64,000 bases of DNA from Paracoccaceae bacterium Fryx2 (GCA_032334235.1 JAVSGI010000005.1:3234501-3298500), one strand, 5' to 3'. Shown: positions 1 through 9,838, counted from the first letter of the stretch. The notes: generated from the letters alone by a model not told the origin. A program made the numbers and translations.

Positions 1-156
1 AATTTGCTGCGTGTTTCGCTTGATGGTGGGCATCGATTTCACGGGATCATGGGCAGTCATTTCGCGTGAAGCTGGGCACTGATTTCGCGGGATCGCGGGC
101 AGGTCTGGTCGGCAAATTGAGGATAGTTGCGCCTTCAGGAATGAAGGGGTGGCTTG

Positions 157-1695
157 ATGCCGACAGGACGATTGAACATGCGCCGGATACGAGATGTTTT
201 GCGATTGAAGCTTGGGCAAGGCCTGAGCGAGCGGTCCATTGCCGCTTCCCTCGGTCTGAGCAAGGGGAGCGTCGGAAGCTACACCCAACGGGCGCGTCAT
301 GCCGGGCTCACGTGGCCCTTGCCGGAGGGGATCGATGACGACAGCCTTGAACTTCTTTTGTTTCCAGCCCCGCCCACGGTGCCGGACGCGGAGCGGCTTG
401 TGCCCGACTGGGCGGAGATTGACCGCGAGTTGCGCCGCCCTGGGGTGACGCGGATGCTGCTCTGGGAAGAATACCGTGCCGCGCACCCCGGGGGTTTTGC
501 CTATACTTGGTTTTGCACGCATTACGAGGCTTGGAAGGGTCGGGTGCGCCCGACGATGCGCCAGACACATGTGGGCGGCGAGAAGGTGTTCGTTGACTTT
601 GCCGGCGACACCATCGACGTGATCGACCCCACGACCGGCGAAGCGCGGGCCATGAAGCTGTTCGTGGCGGCAATGGGGGCATCGAATCACACCTATGCCG
701 AGGCGGTGGCATCGGAGGGGTTGGAAGATTGGATCCTCGCGCATATCCGGATGTTCGCCTTTCTGGGCGGCGTGCCAAAGGCGGTGGTTCCGGACAATCT
801 GAAGTCCGCCGTGATCAAGGCAGACCGGTTTGATCCGGGGCTGAACCGGACCTATGCCGAGATGGCGGCGCATTATGGCACCGCCGTTCTGCCCGCCCGG
901 CCGCGCAAACCCCGGGACAAGGCGAAGGTGGAAGTGGCTGTCCAAGTGGCACAACGCTGGATTCTGGCGCGGCTGCGGAACCACCGGTTCTTCTCATTGG
1001 CCGAGTTGAACGTGGCGATCCGGCGGCTGCTGGACGAGTTGAACATGCGCGTGATGCGCGGCTATGGCGCCAGCCGCGCCGATCTGTTTGCCACTTTGGA
1101 TCGGCCCAATCTTCAGCCCCTACCGCCCGAACCTTATGTCTTCGCCCGCTGGAAGCGCGCCCGCGTGGCACCCGACTATCACGTTGAGGTCGACAGCTCA
1201 TGGTATTCCGTGCCCTTCGCGCTGATCAAACAAGAGGTCGATGTTCGCACAAGCGGCCAGACGGTCGAGATATTCCATCGTGGTCAGAGGGTTGCGAGCC
1301 ACGTGCGCACCCCGGGGCGGCGCAGCCATGTCACCGTGGCCGACCATATGCCATCGGCCCATCGTCGCTTTGCCGAATGGACCCCGGCCAGAATGCTGGC
1401 GCAGGCAACCAAGACCGGCCCCGCCGTCGCCGCCTTTTGCGAGATGGTGATGGCTGACCGCCCCCATCCTGAACAGGGGTTCCGCACCTGCCTGGGTGTG
1501 CTGGCCTTGGTCAAAACCTATGGGCCGGAGCGCGTTGATGCGGCCTGCCAGCGGGGTGTGACCATCCGGGCCCGCACCGTCACCTCCATTCGTTCGATCC
1601 TCAAGACCGGCCTCGATCGCGCCTTCCTGGAAGGCTCCGAAGAGGTCGCCCCCCTCCAGCACGCCAACATTCGTGGCGGCAGCTATTACCATTGA
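157..1695 (+). CDS. istA: IS21-family transposase IstA
   Basis: This 512-residue protein catalyses transposition of the element. An N-terminal helix-turn-helix (about residues 10-50) is followed by a DDE integrase core: the first Asp lies in VFVDFAGD, the second in VVPDNLKSA, and the Glu in KAKVEVAVQ. The length is normal for IstA. An ATG at 157 follows AAGGGG; a TTG directly before it could also start. istB follows 12 bases downstream, and the two proteins act together, IstB as the ATPase helper. Copies B and C encode the same product, which points to recent spread. The sequence shows no damage, so it is probably active. Confidence 0.95.
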   Translation: MPTGRLNMRRIRDVLRLKLGQGLSERSIAASLGLSKGSVGSYTQRARHAGLTWPLPEGIDDDSLELLLFPAPPTVPDAERLVPDWAEIDRELRRPGVTRMLLWEEYRAAHPGGFAYTWFCTHYEAWKGRVRPTMRQTHVGGEKVFVDFAGDTIDVIDPTTGEARAMKLFVAAMGASNHTYAEAVASEGLEDWILAHIRMFAFLGGVPKAVVPDNLKSAVIKADRFDPGLNRTYAEMAAHYGTAVLPARPRKPRDKAKVEVAVQVAQRWILARLRNHRFFSLAELNVAIRRLLDELNMRVMRGYGASRADLFATLDRPNLQPLPPEPYVFARWKRARVAPDYHVEVDSSWYSVPFALIKQEVDVRTSGQTVEIFHRGQRVASHVRTPGRRSHVTVADHMPSAHRRFAEWTPARMLAQATKTGPAVAAFCEMVMADRPHPEQGFRTCLGVLALVKTYGPERVDAACQRGVTIRARTVTSIRSILKTGLDRAFLEGSEEVAPLQHANIRGGSYYH

Positions 1696-1707
1696 GAAAG
1701 GACTAAA

Positions 1708-2469
1708 ATGCTGACCCATCCCACCCACGACCGACTGTTGGCGCTCGGCCTGACCGGCATTGCATCGGCGCTCGAAGAACAACGCAGGTCAACCGCCTTC
1801 GACGCCCTCTCGTTCGAAGAGCGTCTCGGCCTGCTGGTCGACCGCGAGGCTGCAGAGCGCGACACCAAGAAACTGGCCTCCCGGCTCAAGTTTGCGGCTC
1901 TGCGCCAAGATGCCAGCGTCGAGGATCTGGACCTGCGCAGCCCACGTGGTCTTGACCGCAGTGTCATGGCGCATCTTGCCGATGGCGGCTGGATCGCCCG
2001 GCACGAGAACCTGCTGATAACCGGGCCGACCGGTTTGGGCAAAAGCTGGATCGCCTGCGCCCTTGGCCACAAGGCGTGCCGGGATGGGCGGCCCGTCCTC
2101 TATCAACGTGCGCCGCGCATGTTCGAGGCCCTTGCTCTGGCCCGTGGCGATGGCCGCCATGAACGCATCCTCAAAACCATCGCCCGCATGGATGTGCTGA
2201 TCATTGACGATTGGGGCCTCGCCGTCCTCACCGCCCCGGAGCGCCGTGACCTGCTGGAAATCCTCGAAGACCGCCACGGCCGCGCTTCCACCATCGTCAC
2301 AAGCCAACTCCCCGTTGACCAGTGGCACGAAGCCATCGGCGACCCAACGCTCGCAGATGCCATCCTCGACCGCCTCGTTCACAACGCACACCGCCTCACC
2401 CTCTCAGGTGAAAGCCTGCGCAGGCGCTCCGCCGTCACAAAAAAGCTTGACCAAATCGTTCAAGCCTGA
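1708..2469 (+). CDS. istB: IS21-family helper ATPase IstB
   Basis: This 253-residue AAA+ ATPase resembles DnaC and assists IstA in target selection and strand transfer. Walker A is GPTGLGKSW at about residue 105, Walker B is VLIIDDWG at about 165, and an arginine-rich C-terminus follows. It lies 12 bases after istA in the standard IS21 order. Identical proteins occur in copies B and C. The family assignment is secure. Confidence 0.95.
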   Translation: MLTHPTHDRLLALGLTGIASALEEQRRSTAFDALSFEERLGLLVDREAAERDTKKLASRLKFAALRQDASVEDLDLRSPRGLDRSVMAHLADGGWIARHENLLITGPTGLGKSWIACALGHKACRDGRPVLYQRAPRMFEALALARGDGRHERILKTIARMDVLIIDDWGLAVLTAPERRDLLEILEDRHGRASTIVTSQLPVDQWHEAIGDPTLADAILDRLVHNAHRLTLSGESLRRRSAVTKKLDQIVQA

Positions 2470-2585
2470 CTCCATGAAAGCGTCGGCCAGCCTGCCCACG
2501 ATCCCGTGAAATGACTGCCCAGAATGGCGCGAAACGCGTGCCCACGATCGCGCGAAATCAGCGCCCATTCTCCGCGAAATCCGCA

Positions 2586-3636
2586 ATTTGCGCCGGATCG
2601 TATCCAGCCCCTTAGCAAAACTACCTTCAGCGCCATGCAATTGCATGAGCGGCGTGATCTGCAGCGCTTGCTACGCGAAAATATCGGCGTCATTGCGCCC
2701 GACACTTTGGTGATTGCCGAAGAATACGGTGAATGGGACGAGTCACGCCGTCGCATCGATCTGCTCGGGATCGACCGCGATGCCAACCTGATAGTCATCG
2801 AACTGAAGCGCACCGAAGATGGTGGGCATATGGAACTGCAGGCCATCCGCTATGCGGCCATGGTCTCGACCATGACCTTCGATCAGGCGGTCGACGGGTT
2901 TGACCGTTACCTGCGCCAGATCGGCCGTGATGATGCTGATGCCCGGGCCGAACTTTTGGCCTTCCTGGGATGGGACGAACCTGACCACGACCAGTTTGCG
3001 CAAGAGGTGAAGATTGTTCTCGCCTCGGCCGAGTTCTCGTTGGAACTGACAACCGCCGTCCTCTGGCTTAACCAGCGCGATCTGGATATCCGCTGTGTGC
3101 GCCTGCAACCCTATAACCTATCGGGCCGGGTACTGGTCGATGTCCAGCAGATCATCCCACCGCCCGAGGCCGCCGAATACCAGGTTCGCGTGCGCGAGAA
3201 GGTGCGCAAGGAGCGTGAGGCGCGGACCAGCGGTGCCGACTATACCAAGTATGACCTGCGGCTCGGGCAGCAGGACTTCCCCCGAGAATCCAAGCGGTGG
3301 GCCATCTTGCGGACGTTCCGATACCTAGTGGAAAGCGGCATCGCCCCCGAAACCGTGGCTGAACATTGCGGGCCTCGAGCGGGCCGGGCCCTCCGGTCGG
3401 TTGATGGTGAAGTCGGGCATGCTGACTTCGTTCGATTGGCCACAGCGTCCCGCGCCGAGTTGGGCAAACGCTTCGATCCTATCCGGTGGTTCTGCGGTGA
3501 CGATGAATTGCTACTCGTCGGCGGGCGCACCTATGCCTTCTCCAGCCAATGGGGTGGGACCGACTGGCTGGAAGCCATGACCAATCTGCGCGACGCCTTC
3601 CCGGATCAGGGGATCGTGTTCGTGCCCTCCGAATAG
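2586..3636 (+). pseudogene. DUF91/NucS-like PD-(D/E)XK nuclease, 5' end cut by IS21
   Basis: About 350 residues remain of a putative DNA-binding nuclease. The signature is RRRIDLLGID, then LIVIELKRTEDG, the Asp...Glu-X-Lys pattern of PD-(D/E)XK nucleases, followed by a conserved block ending at VDVQQIIPPPEA. The frame runs into IS21 copy A at its left, and the homologous part appears to begin only a few codons inside (APDRIQPLSKTTF), so only the start codon and first residues were displaced beyond the window. The element's own end supplies an artificial upstream ATG at 2524. The stop is 8 bases before the HhH-GPD gene, so the two form a pair. Role unknown; repair or defence is inference. It may still be expressed from the IS-supplied start. 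Confidence 0.75.
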
Positions 3637-3644
3637 AGGCATTC

Positions 3645-4409
3645 ATGCAGTTCCAATGGCAGGTTGAACAGAATGACGTCGCTCGTGTGAAGGCGTTTGT
3701 CGCTTCCCATGCCGACAACCCCTTTGTCGGGGTGCGGGTTGAGAGAAACCTCGCCGGAGCAAAGCCAGCAATTGATCGCTCCGAGTTCTGGAAGCAGATG
3801 GTCGGCATGCGGATGACATCTGTTCAGCGGTCGGGTCCGAATAGTGCCGTTGCTCGGTTCTTGCGCAGGGCGCCGTTCCCCCTCTTGTACAATCAGGTTG
3901 CCAGCAAACCTGAAGCGACCGACAGGCGTGATCTGATCGCGTCGACCCTCCGCGCACATGGCGGCATCCGCTTTCCAGATAGGATAGCCGAAGACTTGTC
4001 CAAGAATTTCAACAAGTTGAATGTAGATCAAGGTTGGGATACTGCGCTAGCGAAGGTGAATGTTCTCTTGTCGCCTGCGGAAGCAGGAGCAGAACGAGAG
4101 GTGGCCAGGTTTCTCCAGAACCTGCTGCACGGCTTTGGTCCCAAGCAGTCGAGAAACCTGCTTCAATCCTTGGGATTGACCCGATACGAAATCCCTATCG
4201 ATAGCCGCATAACAAGGTGGCTGAACGACTTTGGCTTCCCCGTAACTTTGACCGCGACCGCGCTGGCAGATGCGGGATACTATGAGTTCGCCCTCGATGG
4301 CATCCAAGCACTTTGTTTCGCCAGCGACGTCTTTCCCTGCGTCCTCGACGCTGCGATTTTCGCATCTTTTGACGGCGATGCGTGGACGCAGGAGAACACC
4401 ATCTACTGA
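3645..4409 (+). CDS. putative HhH-GPD-type DNA glycosylase-like protein
   Basis: This 254-residue protein has a helix-hairpin-helix signature (LHGFGPKQSRNLL, about residues 163-175) followed by EIPIDSRITRWLNDFGF, which matches the hairpin plus aspartate segment of HhH-GPD base-excision glycosylases. The N-terminal 90 residues are not recognised. The ATG at 3645 was chosen because it lies 8 bases after the nuclease stop; in-frame upstream codons would overlap that gene deeply. The gene ends 3 bases from the convergent DUF2190 gene, so the nuclease-glycosylase pair directly abuts the phage head operon as cargo. A role in recognising modified or damaged DNA is likely; the substrate cannot be told. 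Confidence 0.6.
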   Translation: MQFQWQVEQNDVARVKAFVASHADNPFVGVRVERNLAGAKPAIDRSEFWKQMVGMRMTSVQRSGPNSAVARFLRRAPFPLLYNQVASKPEATDRRDLIASTLRAHGGIRFPDRIAEDLSKNFNKLNVDQGWDTALAKVNVLLSPAEAGAEREVARFLQNLLHGFGPKQSRNLLQSLGLTRYEIPIDSRITRWLNDFGFPVTLTATALADAGYYEFALDGIQALCFASDVFPCVLDAAIFASFDGDAWTQENTIY

Positions 4410-4412
4410 ACG

Positions 4413-4757
4413 TTACGCTGCCACCGTCCCCACGCCATCCAGCCGCACGACGACACTGGTGATGCCGTTCCCGGCAGCCTCCGTCGCGATGCCTACCGGG
4501 AAGCGCCCGGTGCCCGGCACGTTGATGTTTTTTGCCGTATTGTCCCAAGCGACCCGCGCGCCGACCGTCAGCACGGCGGCGGTGGCCTTCGGCAGCTGAT
4601 AGACGCCCGTCGCTGCCAGTTCGAGCGGATCGCCCACGGCGGCCGCATAGGCGGCGATTCCGAAAATGTTGCCGACGATCATCCCCTCGCCAGAGGCGAT
4701 GCCGCCTGCGGGAGCGGGCACGGTGATGAGGTCGCCGTTCTGGATGTAGGTCTTCAT
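4413..4757 (-). CDS. DUF2190 capsid decoration/cement-like protein
   Basis: This 114-residue protein begins MKTYIQNGDLITVPAPAGG, the typical opening of DUF2190 proteins encoded next to phage capsid genes, with the later VGDPLELAATGVYQLPK segment. DUF2190 members are small and thought to bind or stabilise the head lattice. It is the last gene of the leftward head operon, 2 bases after the gpW-like gene. No tail genes follow; the opposite-strand cargo pair begins at once. Confidence 0.8.
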   Translation of the reverse strand: MKTYIQNGDLITVPAPAGGIASGEGMIVGNIFGIAAYAAAVGDPLELAATGVYQLPKATAAVLTVGARVAWDNTAKNINVPGTGRFPVGIATEAAGNGITSVVVRLDGVGTVAA

Positions 4758-4759
4758 GG

Positions 4760-4969
4760 TCAGAGCCCTTTCGATGATTGGATGCGGACCACGGTGATGC
4801 GCGCCGTGGTGCTGGTGATCTGTCGGTTGAGGTCGCCCAGCGCGGCTGCCATCTCGGCGTCGCTGGCATATGTCACCCGCTTGCCGTCGTATTCGACGAC
4901 GCGGATGCCCTGATAACGCGCGGCCATCAGGGCGTCGCGCCAGGCGGTGAGTTGGGCTAGGTCAGCCAC
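4760..4969 (-). CDS. gpW-like head-tail connector protein
   Basis: This 69-residue protein has the gpW layout: an N-terminal helix (AQLTAWRDALMAARYQG), a beta hairpin (VVEYDGKRVTYAS) and a C-terminal helix. gpW of lambda stabilises the DNA-filled head and forms the platform for the tail. The GTG start at 4969 was chosen because it follows the capsid stop by one base; the frame is open further upstream but would overlap the capsid gene. The order capsid, gpW, DUF2190 is plausible for head completion. Confidence 0.65.
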   Translation of the reverse strand: MADLAQLTAWRDALMAARYQGIRVVEYDGKRVTYASDAEMAAALGDLNRQITSTTARITVVRIQSSKGL

Positions 4970-4970
4970 G

Positions 4971-6773
4971 TCACACCCCGGCGTTCTGGAACCAGCCACG
5001 GTGGTCGATGAAGCCTGCGCCGAAGTCCAGGATCACCCGGATTTCTACGCCGTCAACGTCCCAGCCGGAGCGGCTTTCCACCTGCGGGCCTTCGTTGCCC
5101 GAGAGGTAGGCAAACTCCAAACCGTCGATCTCACCGGGATCTGCGGTGACATACCAGCGGGTGGCGCTGGAGAGGCGCGGTTCCACCACCAGCGACATTG
5201 CGCCCGAGAAGGGGTTCACGTCGGCGGCTGTGGCGGGTGCGATGGTTGCCAGCCACTTCTCGGCCACGGTTTCCAGAGCGGGCGGGACCAGAAGGTTCTT
5301 CGGCGTCACCCGGATGATACGGCCATCGATGCCCTTCTGGGTGCGCAGCGCCAGCCGGGCGGCGGACAGGGTGGCATCGGAGATCACCGCGCCGCTCGCT
5401 GTCTTGTTGCCGTGATCGACATGGAACAGTGCCTTGGTGTCCGACAGCGTCGGGCCGTTGCCGCTGTTCGCCTCCAGCAGGGTGACGAGGATCCGGGCCT
5501 CGGTCTCGGCGGCCCCCTGGCCCATGCGGCGCGCGAGGTCCGAGAAGGCTCCGAGGTCATCGTTCACCAGCACTTGCCGGGTAATGCCGATCTTCTTGGC
5601 CCAGGTCTCGATTTTGTAGGCCTCTCGCGCCTCGGCCATGGTCCCGGCCTTGATCTCGCCGTGCTCGTTCAGCTTTTCCAAGAGCGGAGCCTCGCCCAGC
5701 ATGATCTTGTTCACCGAGCGGAAATCCCGGGCCGAGGTTTGGCGGCCAAGACGGCGGATTCCGGAGGGGGCGGCTTGGTAGGCATCGCGCAGCACCCGGC
5801 CCACGGCGTTGCCGAGGATGATTGGGAAGTCGGACGTCGTGTGCAGGGCGCGGGTGACCAAGCTGGCGGGCGACAAGGCCATGGTGGACTCGCCGCGCAG
5901 GGTCAGCAGTTCCTTGGCCATATCGACCGGCGTGGCATAAGCGTAGCGGCGCGCTGGTTCGGATAGCTCGTGGCGTGGATTGATCCGTGCGTAAAGCGCC
6001 TCGCCCATCTGGCGGGCGCGCAGGGCCGGGTCGTCTTGGCTCTCGCCCATCTCGACGCGCACCTGTTCGGCGCGGATCGTGGGCGCACTGCGCCTGGCCA
6101 GCGCCTCGAATGCGGCACGGCGGGCGGTATCAGCATCAGCGGCGGCGTCGATCTGGCCGTCGACCCAAGACTGGTCCAGTCCGGCGATACGGGCGATGGA
6201 GCGGATTTCCGTGTTGATCGTGGCGCGATTCTGCGCCTCGGGCGGAGTGGTGGTGATGGTCGTGTCGGGCATATTGGTCTCCATGCGGATGCGGGCACCC
6301 GGGTCAGCCGGGGTGGGGACAAGAGAAATCTCGTGGGGCGTCCACCGCACGGCGGTCAGCACCCGCACGCCGTTCTCGGTCGTCTCGGCCCATTCCTCGA
6401 CCGAATAGCCGACCGAGACATGCCGCAGGATGCCCGACAGAACGTCCTGCCAGAGCGGTTCCACCTCTTGTCGGGCCGAGAACCGGATCAGCGCTGTGCC
6501 GCGCTGGCCATCGACGGCGGCGGATTGCACGCTGCCCAGCACATCACGCACGGCGGATTGACGGTGGGCATCCAGCACGCTGGCCCCTTGCAGGCGCGAC
6601 AGGTCCACCGCTTCGGGCGCAAGGCTGAGGCGTTCGATGTATTGGCCCGCCATGTCGCGGCGACGTACAGGTGCCCCGGTGGACCAGATCACCTCGACGG
6701 TGCGGGCATCAGGGTTGGCGCTGGTCGGGGCCAGGTCGGCGCGACGGGTCAGCAGGACGATGGTATCATTCAC
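4971..6773 (-). CDS. prohead protease / major capsid protein fusion
   Basis: This 600-residue fusion has two parts. Residues 1 to about 165 resemble the HK97/U35 prohead protease: VLDAHRQSAVRDVLGS carries the His, HVSVGYSVEEW a conserved core, and PHEISLVPTPADPGA the end of the fold. Residues from about 300 to the end resemble a major capsid protein. The linker is rich in charged and alanine residues and could serve as a scaffold. The GTG at 6773 overlaps the portal stop (6766-6768), so the genes are coupled. Fused protease-capsid genes are known in phages of this group. The gene appears intact. Confidence 0.85.
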   Translation of the reverse strand: MNDTIVLLTRRADLAPTSANPDARTVEVIWSTGAPVRRRDMAGQYIERLSLAPEAVDLSRLQGASVLDAHRQSAVRDVLGSVQSAAVDGQRGTALIRFSARQEVEPLWQDVLSGILRHVSVGYSVEEWAETTENGVRVLTAVRWTPHEISLVPTPADPGARIRMETNMPDTTITTTPPEAQNRATINTEIRSIARIAGLDQSWVDGQIDAAADADTARRAAFEALARRSAPTIRAEQVRVEMGESQDDPALRARQMGEALYARINPRHELSEPARRYAYATPVDMAKELLTLRGESTMALSPASLVTRALHTTSDFPIILGNAVGRVLRDAYQAAPSGIRRLGRQTSARDFRSVNKIMLGEAPLLEKLNEHGEIKAGTMAEAREAYKIETWAKKIGITRQVLVNDDLGAFSDLARRMGQGAAETEARILVTLLEANSGNGPTLSDTKALFHVDHGNKTASGAVISDATLSAARLALRTQKGIDGRIIRVTPKNLLVPPALETVAEKWLATIAPATAADVNPFSGAMSLVVEPRLSSATRWYVTADPGEIDGLEFAYLSGNEGPQVESRSGWDVDGVEIRVILDFGAGFIDHRGWFQNAGV

Positions 6774-8175
6774 TGGGGAGGTCCTCCTTGGCAACAGGTG
6801 GTGCACTGAAGCTCAGGCCCAGTGCATCGGTGCGTGCCTTGTCGGCGGCAATCTCGGCATCGACCTGTTCGGCGTCGTAGCCCCGTTCGGAAATTGCCTG
6901 CCTGCGGCTCTTGAGGCCTGCGTTGATCGCGAGGATCTCGGCTTCCACATCCTTCTTGGGATCGACATAATCGAACTTGGGCGGTAGCCATTCGCAGGCG
7001 AGATACGCCGCAGGGTCGCGGTCGAAATCGCGGGCGGGTAGATCGCCAGACAATACCGCCAGCCGCACGAAGCGTTCCCAGACCGGGCGGCAGAACAGAT
7101 GAACGACGACGTTGTGCTGCAACTGCTCCACCCGGCGGCGAAACTCGATCAGCCCAGCGCGGATGGAAGAATAGGTCACGCCCTCCAGATCGCCCGACAC
7201 CAGTTCGTAGGGCAGGCCCATCCCGGCTGCGACTGCACGTAGGTGGTTCTTGACGAAGGGGCCGTAGGCGTCACTCTCGGTCGGATTGGAAAAGCGGATG
7301 TCGGTGCCAGGGGGCAGAGGGATCAGGCTGCCGGGTTCCATGCCGACCGTCAGCGCGCCGTTGTTGTTGGTGCCGGTCAGCCCGCCCGCCGTGCCATCCG
7401 GGTCGGTGATGAAGCCGGTGAACAGCGCCGCCACCTTGGCCTTCACCAGTGCGGCATCCTCGAACTGGTCCAACTCATGCAGGCGCAACAGCACCGGGGC
7501 CAGCCAGGTGATCCCACGCAACTGTCCAGCAGACAAGGGCTTGAACAGGTGCAGGCAATCGGTGGCGGGGATGCGCAGCGGTTCCAGCCGCAGGGAGGTC
7601 AGTGGATCGTCTGGCCGGTCCCGCATCACCCAATAGGCGGTGCGCTGCCCAGTGCCGTTGAATTCGATCCCCGCCCGGATGCGCGCGCCACCACCGATGT
7701 CGCGGTGCAGGTCGAGCGGCACTTGGTCCCGGTCCAGCAGGTCAATGTGCAGTGGAACAGACGTGGCATCGGCAACGACCCGCAACCGAGCAAAACTCTC
7801 GCCGCCCTCAACCATCGCTCGCACCGCCATGGCCTGCAGCCCGTAGAAGTCGGCCAGCCCGCCCGGATCGGCATGATCGGTCCAGCGCAGCCAGAGCACC
7901 TGCAGCCGTTCGCGCACGGCCCGGTCGGGATGGGTGGATTGCGGCTTGATCCCCGCACCGACGACATTGCCTACCAAGCTGTCGACCGCCGCCGACACCC
8001 ATGGATTGTTCCTTGCATACCACCCGGCCCGACGCGCCGCCGTTGACGCCCCCGACAGGATTGCCGTGTTCAGCCCATCGACAGTGCGCTGACCCTCCCA
8101 ACGCCGCCCACCACCCGCAGCGTCAAACGCACGGGTGCCGGGGCGGCCGAACAGGCGGTGGAACAGATGGCGCAT
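6766..8175 (-). CDS. phage portal protein (lambda family)
   Basis: This 469-residue protein forms the dodecameric ring through which DNA enters the head. The N-terminal block RRAGWYARNNPWVSAAVDS and the later LLDRDQVPLDLHR and LPYELVSGDLEGVTYSSIR are hallmarks of the lambda gpB-like portal family. It overlaps the capsid fusion by a few bases at its 3' end. Upstream is an 85-base gap and then the restriction-modification cassette, so the usual terL-portal junction has been opened by cargo. It appears complete. Confidence 0.9.
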   Translation of the reverse strand: MRHLFHRLFGRPGTRAFDAAGGGRRWEGQRTVDGLNTAILSGASTAARRAGWYARNNPWVSAAVDSLVGNVVGAGIKPQSTHPDRAVRERLQVLWLRWTDHADPGGLADFYGLQAMAVRAMVEGGESFARLRVVADATSVPLHIDLLDRDQVPLDLHRDIGGGARIRAGIEFNGTGQRTAYWVMRDRPDDPLTSLRLEPLRIPATDCLHLFKPLSAGQLRGITWLAPVLLRLHELDQFEDAALVKAKVAALFTGFITDPDGTAGGLTGTNNNGALTVGMEPGSLIPLPPGTDIRFSNPTESDAYGPFVKNHLRAVAAGMGLPYELVSGDLEGVTYSSIRAGLIEFRRRVEQLQHNVVVHLFCRPVWERFVRLAVLSGDLPARDFDRDPAAYLACEWLPPKFDYVDPKKDVEAEILAINAGLKSRRQAISERGYDAEQVDAEIAADKARTDALGLSFSAPPVAKEDLPSE

Positions 8176-8260
8176 GCGGGGAGATTCGCATGACGGGGTT
8201 ATAGAAAGCTATTGGGAATCTTTGGGAATGGCTTATGAGGGAGGCTAGGTCCGCGAATGT

Positions 8261-9838
8261 TCAGGCTACCTGTCGATTGAACGAATTCTCATGATTTGGT
8301 GAGGCAACCTTCAAGCCGAGCAAACTCATCAGGTCTTGTGCTGGGAACCCTCGCAGTTCCATGGGCTCCAGTTTGTGAAGTCCCCCACCATAGACGCGAC
8401 CGTGCCCGAGAAGTTCTTCTGAATTGATAGAATTCAAAAAATCCCAGGCAATTCGTATGATATCCGGCCTCTTTACAACTTCCGCAAGCAATATGGGCTT
8501 GGGGTAAAGCATCAAGAAAACATTGCAGGCTGTCGCATTAGAATGGTTCAAGATAAAGCGGAATGGCTTTTTACCTGGCCGCCCCCTGCCCATGTAGGTG
8601 CAAATAATCGGTGCCGCGGGCCGACGCTCCTGCGAATACCATGACTTCCGTGATCGGCAAAGATACCCTTCGGCTGCGGGCTTTTCGCCCTTTTTGCCAG
8701 AATCCAAATAGGCCTTAAGGTCAGGATAGAGCCGAGAAATATCGTCTTCCGGAAGATCGGTATCGAGAAGAAAGAGTTGCTTCTCAAGCAATGGCAAGCC
8801 GTCTTCATCGGCCAAAATCTCGTTCTGTGGGATATGGCGCGATCCTGGCAGGACCGGACGGAAGCACTCCATCGGCAGTCCATTTGCTTTGATCTGCGCG
8901 CGATCCATGATGAAGAAGCTGTTGTCGCCGGTCGCCAGACCGCGCTTTATGTCGAATAGGTCACCGAGGGTAATTCCAGCCTTCGGTGTGGCTTCGCTCG
9001 CCTGTGGGTAGCGTGTCCATTTTTTTTCGTCGGCAAGTTCTGCGGCGGGAACATCACGCGTAATTGCGGGCGCCGAGAGTGTGCCGCCAAAGGAAAAAGT
9101 GACATCGTGATCTTTAGGTGGCGGAGTGTTCTTGATCCAGACCACGGCTGAGGAAACGAGTGCATCCTCAAACTGTACGTCTTGAGGGTCGTATCGGTGG
9201 ATTTGCAGAAGCGTGACCTTCTCAAGCAGATAACGTTTAATCATCCGGCCATAATTCACGCCCATGAACTCGCTCGGTATCAGCCACCCAGCGATGCCGT
9301 CCTCGGCCATCCAGGCGTGCGACAACCCCATGAAATAGCAGTAAAGGCCGGACAGGCCGTTGATTTTCACGCCGCAAGCGCTTTCGGTCTCGCGCTGCAG
9401 TTCAGCTTTTTGTGCAGCATCCAAATGGTGATGGCGAACATAAGGTGGATTACAGATAAGCAGGTTTGCCCCCGGCGAGTCCGGTTTGGCCAGAGTAAAG
9501 TCTTCGAGACGGATATCGAGACGTGCATCTCTCCATATGTCGCGGGCTGGGTTTCCATAGTGCCGATCAATTTCATACCCTGTGGCGCTCTTGATTCGAT
9601 CTTGAGGTGTGATCCTACGCAGGGCGGAATAGAAAGAGCCGGTGCCGAAGCCTGGATCTAGGAACCGGATCTGCTGGTTATCCGGCAGTAACCGGATCCC
9701 ATGAGCCAGAATTTCTTGTGCGAGTGCTGTTGGCGTCGCAAACTGGCCCATGCGGTTGCGCTCTTCAGCAGATTTCTCGCTGTCCAACTGGGCCTGTACC
9801 AAGAGGCGTTTAGCTTCAATGTCTTGGTCAGAGATCAT
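8261..9838 (-). CDS. XamI-type adenine-specific DNA methyltransferase
   Basis: This 525-residue N6-adenine methyltransferase would protect host and element DNA from the XamI-like endonuclease encoded just upstream. Motif I is FLDPGFGTGSF at about residue 60 and motif IV is LICNPPYVRHH at about 125. The C-terminal half (from about 270) is a TaqI-type target-recognition region. The ATG at 9838 overlaps the endonuclease stop as ATGA, so the pair is coupled. By eye the cassette is AT-richer than the flanking structural genes. XamI recognises GTCGAC; that this enzyme shares the target is inferred from its partner. Confidence 0.85.
   Translation of the reverse strand: MISDQDIEAKRLLVQAQLDSEKSAEERNRMGQFATPTALAQEILAHGIRLLPDNQQIRFLDPGFGTGSFYSALRRITPQDRIKSATGYEIDRHYGNPARDIWRDARLDIRLEDFTLAKPDSPGANLLICNPPYVRHHHLDAAQKAELQRETESACGVKINGLSGLYCYFMGLSHAWMAEDGIAGWLIPSEFMGVNYGRMIKRYLLEKVTLLQIHRYDPQDVQFEDALVSSAVVWIKNTPPPKDHDVTFSFGGTLSAPAITRDVPAAELADEKKWTRYPQASEATPKAGITLGDLFDIKRGLATGDNSFFIMDRAQIKANGLPMECFRPVLPGSRHIPQNEILADEDGLPLLEKQLFLLDTDLPEDDISRLYPDLKAYLDSGKKGEKPAAEGYLCRSRKSWYSQERRPAAPIICTYMGRGRPGKKPFRFILNHSNATACNVFLMLYPKPILLAEVVKRPDIIRIAWDFLNSINSEELLGHGRVYGGGLHKLEPMELRGFPAQDLMSLLGLKVASPNHENSFNRQVA

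Larger units (their letters stand above)
8..2585 (+). mobile_element. IS21-family element, copy A (complete, 2578 bp)
   Basis: The element starts TGCGTGTTTCGC and ends GCGAAATCCGCA, so the outer ends are imperfect inverted repeats of the TG...CA type. Inside each end are several copies of a motif of the form ATTTCGCGnGATCGTGGGCA, the multiple terminal repeats expected for IS21 transposase binding. ATTTGC flanks it at 2-7 and 2586-2591, a 6-bp target duplication (7 bp if the terminal A is counted as target). The insertion separates a nuclease gene from its first codons. Copies B and C have the same length. Confidence 0.95.
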
